DNA of 64,000 bases, from NCBI GenBank assembly GCA_034770075.1, contig CM068377.1:77488406-77552405 (forward strand), in the 5' to 3' direction. Positions 12,919-23,839 of this stretch are shown here, in pieces; within the stretch, counting starts at the first letter, position 1; each line of letters begins with the position of its first letter. The position numbers and the translations under genes are program-made. This DNA is from Aralia elata. Lineage: Eukaryota; Streptophyta; Magnoliopsida; Apiales; Araliaceae. The notes beneath the pieces are model-generated. The model was not told the DNA's origin and ran no database searches. It saw nothing but the letters and a program-made list of their open reading frames with translations.

Positions 12919-15605
12919 GATGGATGGATCTAAAACATACCTCTTAAATAGCATACCTTTATTAAAACTACGTCGTTTTGGAGATTCTTTTAAAAAATAA
13001 AATAATATTAAAAGAGAGTGGTCTCACTTGCTTTCCTTTTATTTACAAAAATGCCACCCGCGGCTCCACTTGTTTCTCCAAAACGACGTAATTTTAATAA
13101 AGGTATGCTATTTAAGAGAGGTATGCTATTTAAGAGGTATGCTTTAGATCCATCCTCTCTCTCTATATATATATATAATTGTTTATCAAGTAATTATTCA
13201 AAATCCGAAACTAGTTTAATAAATAATATTAAACTTTAACTACCGAAAAAGGTACAAAAAAAAAGTGTACAAATAAATAAGAACCAAAAATTTATTAGCT
13301 CATTACATGTGTATAAACTATAGACCATTATAGATATATATTTGCTAAAAGAAACAGCAAAAATAGTTGACAATAAATTAATATATACAATAATAGAATG
13401 GCCAAATATGTCCTTGCATGACAATTTCTACCATATTGCCGCCCACTGTAGCGCAAAAAAGTAATGAGACTGGAAAACAAAATGGAGACCAACTTCTAAA
13501 ATAAAATGCTATCTGCTGACTGACATGCTATTGTGATAATGTGTACAAAAGAGTCGCATAAATAAAGTGTCACCCACATGTAACTTTAGCCTAAACTACT
13601 TAAGCACATGGGTTCATTAACCACATCATCAACCAAACACAAGCAGCTAGAGTGCAAATGTGAGGACCAAACCTCACATCTCATTGAAGCTGCATGCCTC
13701 AGGCGAGGTGAGGCACAAACCTTGCGGTTTGCCAGGCTTTAACAACACTGGTCCATACAATGCTTTCTTCTATAGAAGTAAAGAACTACTTCCCAAAAGT
13801 ATTTTGTTCCCCCGAAATCCGAAATCATGACAACAAGGGGTGGGAGAAATGACTGAGGCATTGAGGAATAATTTCAAGGTTGCTCATTCCAATCCCATAC
13901 TTGGTGCCAAATTAACTGTTAAAAGAAGAAAAAAAAATCTTCAAAATCCTAGTAAATAAAGAACTAAGAGCGCAATAAATTAATAACCGCACAACTAGAT
14001 AAATCTTGAAACTCCCCCTCAAGCTAGATCATATAGGTTAAACATGCCTATCTTGTTACAATGAATCCAATCTAAATCCCCCCTAATGATTTAGTGGTTT
14101 TCAAGTAGTTGTACTTGTACCTTTTCGTTGAAATTTCTCACAAACAGAGTGAGCCTCGACCTTAATATGCTAGGTGAATTCATAAAAAATTGGATTGGAT
14201 GCAATATGCATGGCATCAAGATTACCACACCATAATTGCATGAAGATGGATTGCCAAAGCCAACTTGGCACATTAATTGTTTTGTCCACATCAACTCGTA
14301 AGTTTTATAAGTTATTGCTGTATTCTCTGACTCGCTTGATAGTTGATAAGGCAACCACTTCCTGCTTCTTTCTCTACTACATGACACAAGATTTACCACC
14401 AACAAAAATACATTTATGAGTAGTAGACCTTCCATCTGATGGTGAACCTACCCAATCAGTATCAAAGAACCCCTCTATCTGAGTGTGACCATGATCAAAA
14501 TACAATATGCCACGCTCTGGGAGGCCTTTAAGGTGTCTCTAGGTCTTAATAATTGTATCTCATTGAGCTTGCAATGTAGTATATTTATATTGATGTAATC
14601 TCCACAGCCTTTTAGAGTCAAATATTGCTTAAATTTTTGTTTGAGGGCATAGCCTTACTGTTGCATGGGTAAAACATTATTGGCATGCGAATTGGGGGTC
14701 CTTGGGTAACTAACTCAAATCACCGTTTTGGCCTTTTGCTTTCTTTTCTGAATACCCCTATGTTGGTATTAGGTGCATGAGGATGGTATGTGTAAGATGT
14801 CAAGCTCCTTTTTGATGAAATGATGTGATACATCCTTGTGTCAAGTAAGAGGAGAAATTCTGTTCGAGAACTTTTAAATGGCCCTTGCCAGAAGTTGTTG
14901 TTTCATATCATTATTTTAAAACAACCACCTGCTGTATCTACATATGTGAAATATCATCTGGTGTTTATATCTAATCATCAAACTTCAACAAACCAAAGCT
15001 TAGGAACAAATCAAATGGAAATATAGGTCTGTTCACTTGAAAAAATCGTCTTCCTTCTTTAGTTAGAGAGAGAAAAGGTGTCGGGAATTGGAGTTTCTTG
15101 CTCGTGTCTTGGGGGGTTATCATCTGGGAATTTTCCTATTCATTAGCATCGCTAAGTTTGAATAGAAGACTTAAATTCAGTAGAAGGTAACCGATTTTGA
15201 TAATGTGAATGTAGAGCATCAGCAACACCTGGCGGTGCCATCTATTAGATTGTCTTTATTATTATTAATTAATCCTTTCAGTTAATAGTAGCTGCATATG
15301 CTGTGTCTACAAGCCATCATTTCAACCGTTGAAGTGCTGAATATTAGATTTTATTTATCAACTAATTAACCCTTTCAGTTAATAGTAGCTGTGTGTTGTG
15401 TCTACGAGCCATCATTTCAACTGTTGCAGTGGTGAATTGTGATTTTTTGAAGTGCATATTTTCCTTTTCTCTATGCATCTCTCTGTTCTTTTTTGGTAAT
15501 GCCAAAACCAAAAAACTTTTTAACCTGAAAAAACTGAATGTGAAATCTATGTTGGTCATGCAGGATCATCTGGCAGCAGCTCGTGATCCAAAGAGGGTGA
15601 TTTGA
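3844..15605 (+). CDS. MTV1: MTV1-like ENTH/VHS adaptor of the trans-Golgi network (five coding exons)
   Basis: Coding exons are 3844-4050, 5078-5827, 6078-6233, 9954-10919 and 15564-15605. All junctions are in phase 0, giving 706 codons; plant MTV1 proteins are about this length. Residues ~25-135 form an ENTH-type domain (KLEEICELLRSS, then ALRLIKYAVGKSGVEFRR across junction 1). Residues ~268-375 form a second helical domain like the tepsin VHS-like domain (LLETIVTSGGVRLQPTRDA, LWQVRVKAVCVLEAI, SLREKANK). The rest is low-complexity, with AP-binding-like motifs VFSGMTV (~480) and LMSGLSI (~530), and ends AFDFISDHLAAARDPKRVI. MTV1/tepsin proteins sit on the trans-Golgi network and work with AP-4 and clathrin in vacuolar sorting (established knowledge). 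Intron 2 uses GC rather than GT at its donor. The start is the first ATG that opens the ENTH frame. Confidence 0.92.
4164..4640. repeat. Tandem duplication in MTV1 intron 1, period 240 bp
   Basis: ATGAGATACACTGAAAAAG at 4164 recurs as ATGAGATTCACTGAAAAAG at 4404. The copies stay alignable through GGTGAATTCATTTGATTTTT, a central ATTGTTGTAAAC block and a final TTGACTTCAAAAAG. It is non-coding and explains about half of the intron's length. Confidence 0.85.
4649..4681. repeat. (TA)n microsatellite in intron 1
   Basis: About 16 uninterrupted TA units between the intron duplication and the branch-site region. Confidence 0.9.
6234..9953 (+). other. MTV1 intron 3 (3.7 kb)
   Basis: Donor AAG|GTAAGT at 6234, acceptor GGGCAG ending at 9953. 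It holds AT-rich DNA, a TC/TG-rich patch with repeated CTGCTATCTC words near 6950-7040, a GCC-rich patch near 7060-7215 (words such as GCCTCGCCTTGCC) and a Stowaway MITE. Antisense open frames at 7411-7929 look like retroelement leader or LTR debris but no domain could be recognised. A half MITE may lie at 9048-9140. Confidence 0.7.
7997..8200. mobile_element. Stowaway-type MITE in MTV1 intron 3
   Basis: The element starts CTCCCTCCATCCCAAAATAT and ends as its reverse complement (TATTTTGGATGGAGGGAG). It is flanked by TA at 7995-7996 and 8201-8202. The TA target and CTCCCTCC ends are diagnostic for Stowaway (Tc1/mariner-derived). It is 204 bp with no coding sequence. Confidence 0.92.
11738..12041 (+). 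mobile_element. Copia-type LTR in MTV1 intron 4
   Basis: Begins TGTTAGGCCATAACTAGG and ends GAGCATGACA. It is followed by TTAGCATCAAAGCC, a mutated form of the tRNA-iMet primer site TGGTATCAGAGCC. The LTR is therefore a 5' LTR on the + strand, about 304 bp. The internal region is cut off after about 110 bases, where the first tandem repeat of the LTR tail starts. Confidence 0.65.
11888..12681 (+). repeat. Triplicated LTR-tail/PBS/leader unit, period ~267 bp
   Basis: Three nearly identical copies begin near 11888, 12155 and 12423 (AGAAGAGAATAGTTGTAATG) and each ends near CTACTATAAATTAAA. Each contains the 3' half of the copia LTR, the degenerate primer site and about 110 bp of leader. Only the first copy has the LTR 5' half. 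Confidence 0.9.
12863..13178. mobile_element. Foldback element with microsatellite-tipped arms
   Basis: The left arm runs (TA)n, (GA)n, GGATCTAAAACATACCTCTT, TAGCATACCTTTATTAAAA and CGTCGTTTTGGAGA. The right arm (about 13073-13178) is its reverse complement, ending GATCCATCC, (CT)n, (TA)n. The right arm has an extra copy of AGGTATGCTATTTAAG. The loop is about 85 bp. Arms of ~105-125 bp with no coding loop fit a MITE or foldback element. No target duplication could be identified because the ends are simple repeats. Confidence 0.8.
13990..14560 (-). pseudogene. Copia RT/RNase H C-terminal remnant
   Basis: Read on the - strand, the stretch gives the tail of a copia polyprotein: RHLKGLP, then GFFDTDWVGSPSDGRSTT (the D-W RNase H motif), IFVGGKSCV, and SNPIFYEFT near the end. 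It stops at a GAGGGGGAG polypurine tract near 14010. Several in-frame stops and frame changes are present. The element lies antisense in MTV1 intron 4. The adjoining 13.7-14.0 kb may include LTR debris. Confidence 0.8.
15258..15455. repeat. Tandem duplication near the end of intron 4, period ~97 bp
   Basis: CTTTCAGTTAATAGTAGCTG starts at 15275 and 15372, with flanking GTGTCTAC and AGCCATCATTTCAAC in both copies. It lies about 100 bp before the last acceptor site. Confidence 0.8.
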
Positions 15606-16190
15606 AGGCTGAGCTTTGGTAAGGTGTTGACATTTCCCGAGTGGATTTTTCTGTGATTGGAGAAAGCTTTTCTAACACATGAAAAAGATCAGATTTTTTT
15701 TTTATATTCTTTTTTTTTTGCAATAATGTTATGTTTGGCATAGGATCTGAAATGTACAGTCGAGAGTTGGACTGTAATTTGATATATGAAAGGATTCCAA
15801 AACTGGAAAGGAAAGATATGATTTGGAAGCATCTCATTGTAGTATTTGAGTTGAAGGATGAAAGAATGTGGTTGTGTTGTTAGCTTACCTTTTAGATGTT
15901 GTCGCTAGGGGATGGTAACCCTTTTTTTTTTTCGAGTTTAATTTTATGTTGGGAATTCTTTATGCAGGTTGTTGATATTGTTTGGGTAAAAACGATGATA
16001 CTAGAGTAAATATACATATTTTTTTTCTCATGTTAAAAAGGGTTAAATCACTTTTTCCATTGAATTGAACTCTAATTTGTATTTATATCATTGAATTGAT
16101 TTTTTTTTTTCCAGTTAACTCATTAAATTGTAATATTTTTACAAAAATTTTAAAAATCGTTTTCTCTATTAAAATTTTAATAGTCAATCT
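15606..16190 (+). other. MTV1 3' untranslated region and flank
   Basis: The stretch after the stop codon is T-rich and non-coding. Ending is not marked by a clear AATAAA; candidate U-rich and AT-rich elements lie between 15690 and 15960. From about 16040 a TTAAATCACTTTTTCCATTG segment resembles a MITE end, but no partner end was found. Confidence 0.5.
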
Positions 16191-18300
16191 ATGTGGCATC
16201 CGCGTGGTTGTTGATGAAGAGAGAGAAATTGAGTTGAAGAATTGAATTAAATTAAATCAAGTATAATTCCAAAACAAACAACTAAACAAAATAAAAATTA
16301 TATTATTAAAAAATTAAATTAATTAAATAATCAAACCAAACAAATAATAAACAAACCCATACGACGAAAGTAAAATCTCTGTACAGTTATGGATAGTATG
16401 AGAGACTTGATTATGATTCTAACTAGTTGGATAGCAGATCTAAATGGAGAGAGAAGGGAGTTGGAGAGAGAAGTATCAAATCATGAGGGAGAGAGTTATG
16501 GGTCATAAATTTTTCAGAAAATTGGATTCTGCCAGGAATATTTGAGAAGTTATAAGGGTTGCGAAAAAGAAAGGAGAAAAGGGGAGAGAGGATCTCTGTG
16601 CAAGGGATTTCAGAGGGGACGCGAATATGAGGGCCTTTCAAGCTTTTCAAGATCCATGGTGAGATTGATAATGTTTACATAAAGAGTTTTCTAGTCCCAA
16701 CCTATGGATAGAAAGAAAGATGCAGGAAAGGAAAATGAAATAAAGAAGACGCTCAAGCCTTTCTCGACTAGATAGAGAAACTTGAAAGCCTTTCCAACAA
16801 GTCCTTTAGAAAGGTCAAAAAAAGGCCTAGAGGGAGCAATATTCAAAGGAATAAGGGGGCTCACTTAGGGAGGACATGTGGAACCTACAATCTTGATTTT
16901 ATGAGTTGCTGCCTGTGGCTACACAAAGGTGGGGCTATCAGAAGGATTACCCATATCACGGGGATGAGATGTGGCAGTAGAGTCGGGGTATAATGTATCA
17001 AAGAGTGCAAGCCCTCCAGGAGATAAAGGCAAGCTCTCAATTTTATCAGCCTGAGAGTGAGAAAGAAAGGAATTCAAGAGAGAATACTTTTTATGAAGGC
17101 TTGAAAGGATGAAGATGATAGAATACTTGGAGTGTATAAATAATCTTCCAAGTATGTCTAAAAAAGCCAAAGAAGAAAAGATTTAATTTCCAAAACTAAA
17201 GAAAGATTTGATTTGATCTCCAAAATTAAATGGAGAAAGATTTGATTTGATTTTCAAAAAATTATTAGGAAAGATTTGATTTAATGGAGGAAAGATTTGA
17301 TTTGATTTTCAAGATATTTAGAGGGAGTAAGATTTGATTTAATTTCAAAAATTTGGACGAGAAAAGATTTGACAAAATCTCCAAATTAAACAAGGAAGAT
17401 TTAAAGAAGATCTCCTCTAGGAGAGCCCCTGAGGGTTCGCCCTTAGGGGCCTCCTATCCTCCAATCTTTTTTAATTTTTGTTTCAAATTACTTAGAAGTT
17501 GATCTGGGACTTGGATTTTGAAGTTTTCAGAGCCTTGTGCATGCTCGACACAGACGGAAAAAGTCGTGACTTACGTGCAGGAGGTAAATGTGGGCCCAAG
17601 TATAAATTAATGGGCGCGTGCGAATCAAACAACCTGAAAAAAATGAAATGAAGACTAATCGACAAAACAAGGCAAAAGAAGATGGTCATCTAGGGAGTAC
17701 CTCCTAGGGTTCTTCCCTCCCTAAGGGTTGGCTCCCTAGGGGGCACATTCCCTTGAGGATTTCAAAATGATTCCCGATTGGATTTTGGTTATTGCAATGA
17801 CAAACGAGGTGTTGAAGCCAAGGAAAAGATTAGGAATCGAGGAATACATTGTGATTTAGGGATGTTCTTCTCCAAGGCCTTTATGACTTGAAAAACTTTT
17901 CAAAGGGTAAAAAACCATGACAAAAGAGTAAGTTTCCTAGGGTTTGAGCCGCCTTTAAGTCTTCTGACTTGGAAAACTTCTCAAAGGGTCTTTTCCTAGG
18001 GTTCGAGCCTCCTTTGATTCTTCTTGTTCTTTCTTGCTTGCTCTTTTGTCATGGTTTAGGGATGTTCTTTTCCCCTCTTCGAACCTTTGATCGCTCCCAT
18101 ACTCTTTGTCAATTTCTCTCCTCCTCAACTAATTTAAAACCCTAATTGAGAGAGGTATGATTTCCTTGCCTACAAAAGTTAATTTATGAAATACTAAATT
18201 TCAAAATTAATATGAATTTATTTAATTTTATTAAAACAATCGTACTTATTAACCATCTAAATGTACTACTAATTTCAAAATTATATCAATTTGAACGTGT
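16190..18300. other. Unresolved repetitive DNA
   Basis: No gene was recognised. The stretch 17165-17410 is an irregular tandem repeat of words like GAAAGATTTGATTTGAT. Around 17410-17460 and 17690-17760 are short C/G runs that can fold (GCCCCTGAGGG with CCCTTAGGGGC). CTAGGGTTYGAGCC occurs twice near 17937 and 17995. It may be a decayed LTR retrotransposon, but no LTR ends, primer site or domain could be pinned down. Confidence 0.4.
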
Positions 18301-20484
18301 ATAGGAGTTATGGTGGTTGGAAGCAAGATAGATCTAGAACACCAAAAACAGAGCATCTGGGAAGAAAACGGGCTGGGAGGCTCAGGCCAAGCGCCTAGGC
18401 GCTTGGCTAGGCGCTGACCACGAGCTGAGCTACTGCAAGAGAGCGCCTAGGCGCCGGTCAAGAGACTGTGCAAAACAGCTCCGCCGTCTTTTAGTAAAAT
18501 GGGCATACTTTTCTCATACGAACTCGGATTGAGTTGATTCAAGATGATTCGAAAATAGGAAGAGTAGACCTACAACTTTTGTTCTTTAGATTTTTCAATT
18601 TGAGGTCTGTAGCCGGGCCTAAATGGGCCATTTATAGGACTGATGTGTAATTGGAGGCAATTGGAGAGTGTCGGGCATGCGCGTAAGCACGCGTAATGCT
18701 CCCGACAATGTTAAATGATGTTCTAAGTTCTAAAACATGATCATTATGATTTATAATGATATTTAACATTAACCATTGAGTATTAGACAATTCGAATGGG
18801 CGTGCTAAGCGTGCGCAAACGCGTGTCGCTTGGGCGTTCGAGTAGACAAGTTTGGCGTATGAACATGCAAGCGTCGTAACGTCGTAACAAGTGTGTATAA
18901 CCTTGTTTAATATTTTATTTCTAATAAAATGAAACATTATGGAGTGTTGTAGCCCAATGTATGAGCATGCTAAGCACATGCAAAAGAGGCGAATTAGGCG
19001 TGTGACGTGTAAACGTCGAAACTTCGTGTAAGTGTTAATGAACTTAGATAGTGTTTTGATTCAAATAAAACGAACATTATAAGACATGGAATGGAGTTAA
19101 TGTAACCAATAAGGATTGATGATAATGAGGGTCGTAACGTTTTCAAACGACGCGACACCGAGAAATATTTTAGAGTTAATCGCGTTAATCGTCAATAATG
19201 CGTGAACAATATGAGATAAGAATTATTATAATATGAACCAATATATGAAGCCTTTTTAGCGGCTAATTGGTGTTTTATTGTTAAATGAACTGTGTAGGAT
19301 ATTTGAAGGACGAGTCGTCATAATTTGGCAAGGAACGCTTAAGGCAAGTTCTTTCAGTAACTTGTTGACTTGTTTAAATGTATTGACGTACATGACTTAA
19401 TTACTAAATCTTTCACTGTTATGTGGATTATATGCGAGCATGATTAAAGTGTGCACAATATACAACTATGTGACTATATTGTTCTATGTGGAACTTGAAT
19501 TATAGTAAATATACAATGTGAGATACATGAGGTATGCTATGAGATGCATGACGCATATATATAGGTGAATTGCATAAGATTTATAATGCATGAGTAATAT
19601 GCATAGTGCGAGAATCATGATGCATGGATAAAATGCGAACTTATGTGTTACGTGAAGCATGAAATGTGAAAACTGTTAGTTCTTGCTGAGCCGTCGTGCT
19701 CATTCTTGCAAAAATAAAACTTTTGCAGATTTACGATGCAAAGCAATTATCTTGATATCGTGATGATAAGGATTAAAGGCGCATGGAAACAGGAAGGTTG
19801 CTAAATGTTTCTTTATTGTAATTATTTAGCCGTGATGACAGTATATGATGTACACGTGAATTTGACTACGTAAATCTTGAGTTAAAAATGAAGGTTATCC
19901 ATTATAGTATTTAAGATATGATTATGTTAGTTACTTGTTATAGTAAACTAGAAGGATGACGATGATGTATAAAGGACATTTTTATAACGAATGTATAGTT
20001 ATTGAATAACTTTGCGAATATTCAGGTTTTGAATAAAGTTAGAATCTGAACCTTGCGTTCATATAGGAGATTTTGTAAATGATTAATTGTATTTATTCAA
20101 CCTTGATCATAAGTGTATAAGTTAAATGTTACGAAACCTGGATTAAGAAGAGTTTGAGGTAATAATTATTAATGCTTATATTGATATGGACTGCTATATA
20201 CAACAGGAATAAAATTAAATTTATAATGATTATTAAATGACGTATTAGTTAAGGTCTTCGTACCTGAGATTAGATGGGAACATGTTGTAATAATCTTATA
20301 ATTACATTCATGTAGTAAGATCATGTTTTAGTTATGGTTTCGAGGCTTGGGACGATAATATTTATATTATATCAATATAAATATTTTTATTATTCCACAC
20401 TGAGTTATTGTTAGAATGATGTATGAGTGGCACAGTGATGCATCGAATTCATGGATAAGGTAACCCGGATTTGGGGGCGTCACA
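18300..20484 (+). mobile_element. 5' LTR (left end unclear) of a gypsy derivative
   Basis: The right boundary is firm: GGGGGCGTCACA ends at 20484, followed by GGT and a perfect iMet primer site. The LTR end matches that of the gypsy element at 36947-57319 (GGGGGTGTCACA). A start of the TGTGACAACC type was not found upstream, so the left limit is arbitrary. Features inside are GC-rich palindromes at 18386-18454 and a degenerate ~180-bp duplication near 18780-19085 (GAACATGCAAGCGTCG against the diverged ATGAGCATGCTAAGCAC). Confidence 0.6.
18386..18454. repeat. GC-rich palindrome pair in gypsy-derivative LTR
   Basis: 18386-18407 is a perfect 22-bp palindrome with core GCGCCTAGGCGC; the same 12-base core recurs alone at 18443-18454. 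Surrounding DNA is AT-rich. Confidence 0.9.
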
Positions 20485-20487
20485 GGT

Positions 20488-20499
20488 TGGTATCAGAGC
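20488..20499 (+). other. Primer-binding site (tRNA-iMet)
   Basis: TGGTATCAGAGC, the standard 12-base complement of plant initiator tRNA-Met, three bases after the LTR end. It sets the element's + orientation. Confidence 0.9.
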
Positions 20500-23147
20500 T
20501 GTAGGTTATAAACCTTAGGCGAGAGTACCTTAGGCTATAACCTTAGAGAAGAAAGGTGTAGGTGATAAAGAGATAAACTCAAATAGAGTTTGAACAATAA
20601 CAAATAGATTTAGAAAATTCCTAAAGAGAGGAATCAAGATATATAAGAAGATCCAATGAAGAAGCTTGAAGAGTTATAAAAGATGAGAATTAGGAGTTAC
20701 CTGACTCCAGTAATAAAGATGACAAGTGTTGATAAATAGACGAGGTCTATAAGACGAAGATGTAGTAAAAATCATTGAATATGATTAAAAAGAAGAGTAA
20801 AGAAGGTCGTAGGATGAAACGATCGTAGGATAAGGGAGATCGTAATGTAAAACAATTGTAGAGTCACGATGTGATTGGATTAAGTCATAGAATGGCAGAT
20901 GATCAATTGAATGATTGAAAATTTTAGATCAATCTTATAGATAGATGGTACTATGAGAACTCGAAAAGAGTTATGGATGATGAAACGCAAATTAAATTCG
21001 TGTTAAGCAACGAGTAAGCTAGGATTGGGGGTAATTTCAATTGAGGACTCATGTGATAGCTGAGTTGTACACGCTTTTGTATGGGCAGGGGTTTTGTGCT
21101 TGGTTTAACGACTACTCAGCTTGTCACATTGATAATCGTTGAAATGTTGGTATTGTACTATCAATATATATATATATATATATATATGGTGAGAAGGTGA
21201 TTCTTTTCTCATATCTATATTTGATGGTTAAAGAATAATAAGATTAGGTGCGAGTTCTTGAAACTCATGTTTATGGTAAGTTTGTGACTCATAATCGTAT
21301 GGTATGTTTTTGAGCCCCTAAGCATATGAACATTCCTTGATTTGTTCTTGGATTACGTATTGATAGGACAAGTTTCTAAACTCATATTATTGTGGCAAGT
21401 TTTTGAACTCATAATGTGTGGTAAGTTTGATGAACTATATTGGGGTATAAGAAAGTTGTAGAGCGAGAATTGTGAATTCTCAAAATGATGAGCATTGGTG
21501 ATGTTAGAAATAGATAGAATTATTAAGTAATGATGCATTGAAGAGAAATTGAAGTATATGAGGAGACATGGATATTCCAAATCTTCTAGCTATGCTAGAT
21601 TTTGAAATTATTGACATCGTGCTGATATTTGCACTTTTGTGTTTTTGAAAAATATGTTGGATCAATTTTGAACCAATAAGTTTTTTTTAAAAAACAATCC
21701 TATGATTCATGTGTCTATGCTAATTGCTCCAGCTAGGCAAAATGCTTTGAAAATATCAAAATGTATTTCTAAATAGTCATCAATGCATAATGGAACCTGG
21801 TGTAGAATGATAGATGATGGAGTCATCAATGCAGATTAACTTAGTGTTGGATGTGATCATAGGATCGTCAGCCCACTATGGTATGATGTAATATGACAAA
21901 GTCACAAAATGACGGAATCCTCAACGGACTGTAGAAACAGTACGGTATCATGACGTCATAAAATGATTGTTGTTTTCTTTAAAGTATGAAAAAGTATGCC
22001 AATTGAGTTGGCTAAAATATTTTGATTGATGTCCGAATCGTTGATGAGATTCTAAGCTATTTGATTCGGCTAGATGAATGTTGAAATATGATTATGAAAT
22101 TCGAGAATTCCTTGAGAATGTTTACCAAACCAAATTGTTTTGGTGCGGGATTTTATATTTGCTGAGATGAACAACCCTCATAGAAGGGGTAATATTTTTG
22201 ATGTCGGGAAAATTCGACTGCGCGCGCGAACAGTATGTAAAGGGGTTATGCATGACCTCGGGTACATTAGGCTGATCACCTATTGTATTAGTATGTTGAG
22301 TTATCAGATGAATTTCTGATGATTCTAGTAAAGGTTCTTAGTCCTTAGTGACTACTCAGCTTTGGGATATCATTGGAGGTAAGTGCTATGGTGGCCACTC
22401 AGTGATTCCTTCATCCAATATTGGTAATTCATGTATGAGGTAAGTGCCATGGTGGCCACTCAATGATTGATACTGCTTCACAATTATCGAACAATTGTTG
22501 AAGACTCCTGAAAGATATTCCATTATTCTGGAAACTAAATGTGAAAAGGGTATTTTCCCTAGAAAGAAGTAGTCGCAGAATGAGACAATTCTACATGAAT
22601 CATTGGAAGAGGAAAGCGTAAAGCTTTGTTGAAAGTCTGTATGAATGAATGATATGAGCATGATAGTAAATATGAGATTAATATTTCCTAGAAAAAGCAG
22701 ATGAAATTCTGAAAATAAGAAGTGAAATTCTGAAAATAAGAAGTGAAATTCTTAGAGAGAATGATGAGTAAAATGATTAGAGATGATTAAGCTGTAATTT
22801 CGAGGACGAAATTCTTAGAAGAAGGGGTGAATGTAATATCCCGATTTTTATGAGTTAGTAAATCACGATATTAAATTATTATGATGATTGTGGATACAAT
22901 AATTCTTAGAAAAGAAAATTGATGGGTTAAAGAATGATAATACTCAGATATTATTAAGTTTGATAAAGGTTATAGAATAAAACCTACAAGAATTTGTTAA
23001 GGAAGTGGATGAAATAGGTAATATAAAACCTATGTTATAGTGATACGTTAAAATGTTCAACTATAAAATTTCGGAGGAAGATTTACGCGGACCGAGTAAG
23101 GATGTTGCGGTGATTTCGAGGACGGAATCCTTATAAGAGGGGAAGAA
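20500..23147 (+). mobile_element. Coding-empty internal region of the gypsy derivative
   Basis: Lies between the primer site and a GAGGGGAAGAA polypurine tract at 23137-23147. Neither gag nor pol could be read in any frame over 2.6 kb. Local repeats occur: GGTAAGTTT/TGAACTCATA words at 21260-21440, and two copies of GTAAGTGCYATGGTGGCCAC near 22380 and 22440. A second polypurine tract plus LTR-like start (TGTAATATCCCGATTTTT at 22832) suggests another element's edge embedded here. The structure fits a large retrotransposon derivative mobilised by a relative. Confidence 0.6.
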
Positions 23148-23224
23148 TGTGACAACCCGAATTTTCGAGAATAATTATAATAAGAATTTAATATAGAATA
23201 ATTTTTATTATGATTTGAGTTTGA

Positions 23225-23272
<48 letters not shown>

Positions 23273-23835
23273 TATATTTATGTGATTTTTGGTGAGCTTA
23301 ATATGAAATACACACGTAGATTCAGAATGAATGAGTAAATAGATTATTACTATAACGATCGCGAATCGAGATCACCCTTGTAATTTGGGTTTATCAATAT
23401 TATAGAATACATTAAAATATTATTTTTTATGTGACGTGTTTTAAGGTTATTTTATAACCTGGATGATGTGAATGTATAAATTTTTATGCGTTGTTAAACC
23501 ATAAGAGTGAATAATTGATTTCGTAAAAAATCACTAAATCACTATTCACGAGGCACGTTTCCCGATGCACTATTCATGCCAGATATTTTTACGTCTTTTT
23601 TGAGTTTGAATAATTTCGTTAAGACGCGTGTGCGAAGGAATAATTTTTTCAAGCATCAGAAATTTTATTTAAGCCAGAACGAGATTTATTTTGTATCCGA
23701 AATGTATTATATGGGTGTTCCGAATAAATGGACAAATCTCATAATAATTATTTTTACGCGTCCCAATATGTTATGGGAGTACCCATTTTAATTTTGGGTA
23801 GAGTTATTGACCAAATTGGGTACAAAAGTTCCCAG
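23148..23835 (+). mobile_element. Truncated 3' LTR of the gypsy derivative
   Basis: Begins TGTGACAACCCGAATTTTCG after the polypurine tract. It is clearly related to the LTR of the element at 36947-57319 (shared words on opposite strands: CACTATTCACG, GGCACGTTTCCCGATGCACT, TATATGGGTGTTCCG, CCCATTTTAATTTTGGGTAG). Similarity stops near 23835, so most of the LTR is missing. A (TA)n(TG)n microsatellite occupies 23226-23272. Confidence 0.8.
23226..23272. repeat. (TA)n(TG)n compound microsatellite
   Basis: About 11 TA units followed by about 12 TG units, within the 3' LTR of the gypsy derivative. Confidence 0.9.
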
Positions 23836-23839
23836 TTTT

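Larger units (their letters stand above)
10920..15563 (+). other. MTV1 intron 4 (4.6 kb)
   Basis: Donor ATCTCG|GTGAGC at 10920 and acceptor CATGCAG ending at 15563, in phase 0. The last exon encodes only 13 residues plus stop, so correct removal of this repeat-filled intron decides whether the conserved C-terminus is made. Contents are listed separately: copia LTR/PBS array, foldback element, copia pol remnant and a short duplication. Confidence 0.85.

Noticed and set aside
20488..20499. Possible tRNA remnant (TGGTATCAGAGC; also at 26175, 27885, 45131)
   Set aside because: These are primer-binding sites complementary to tRNA-iMet next to LTR ends; no tRNA cloverleaf is present.
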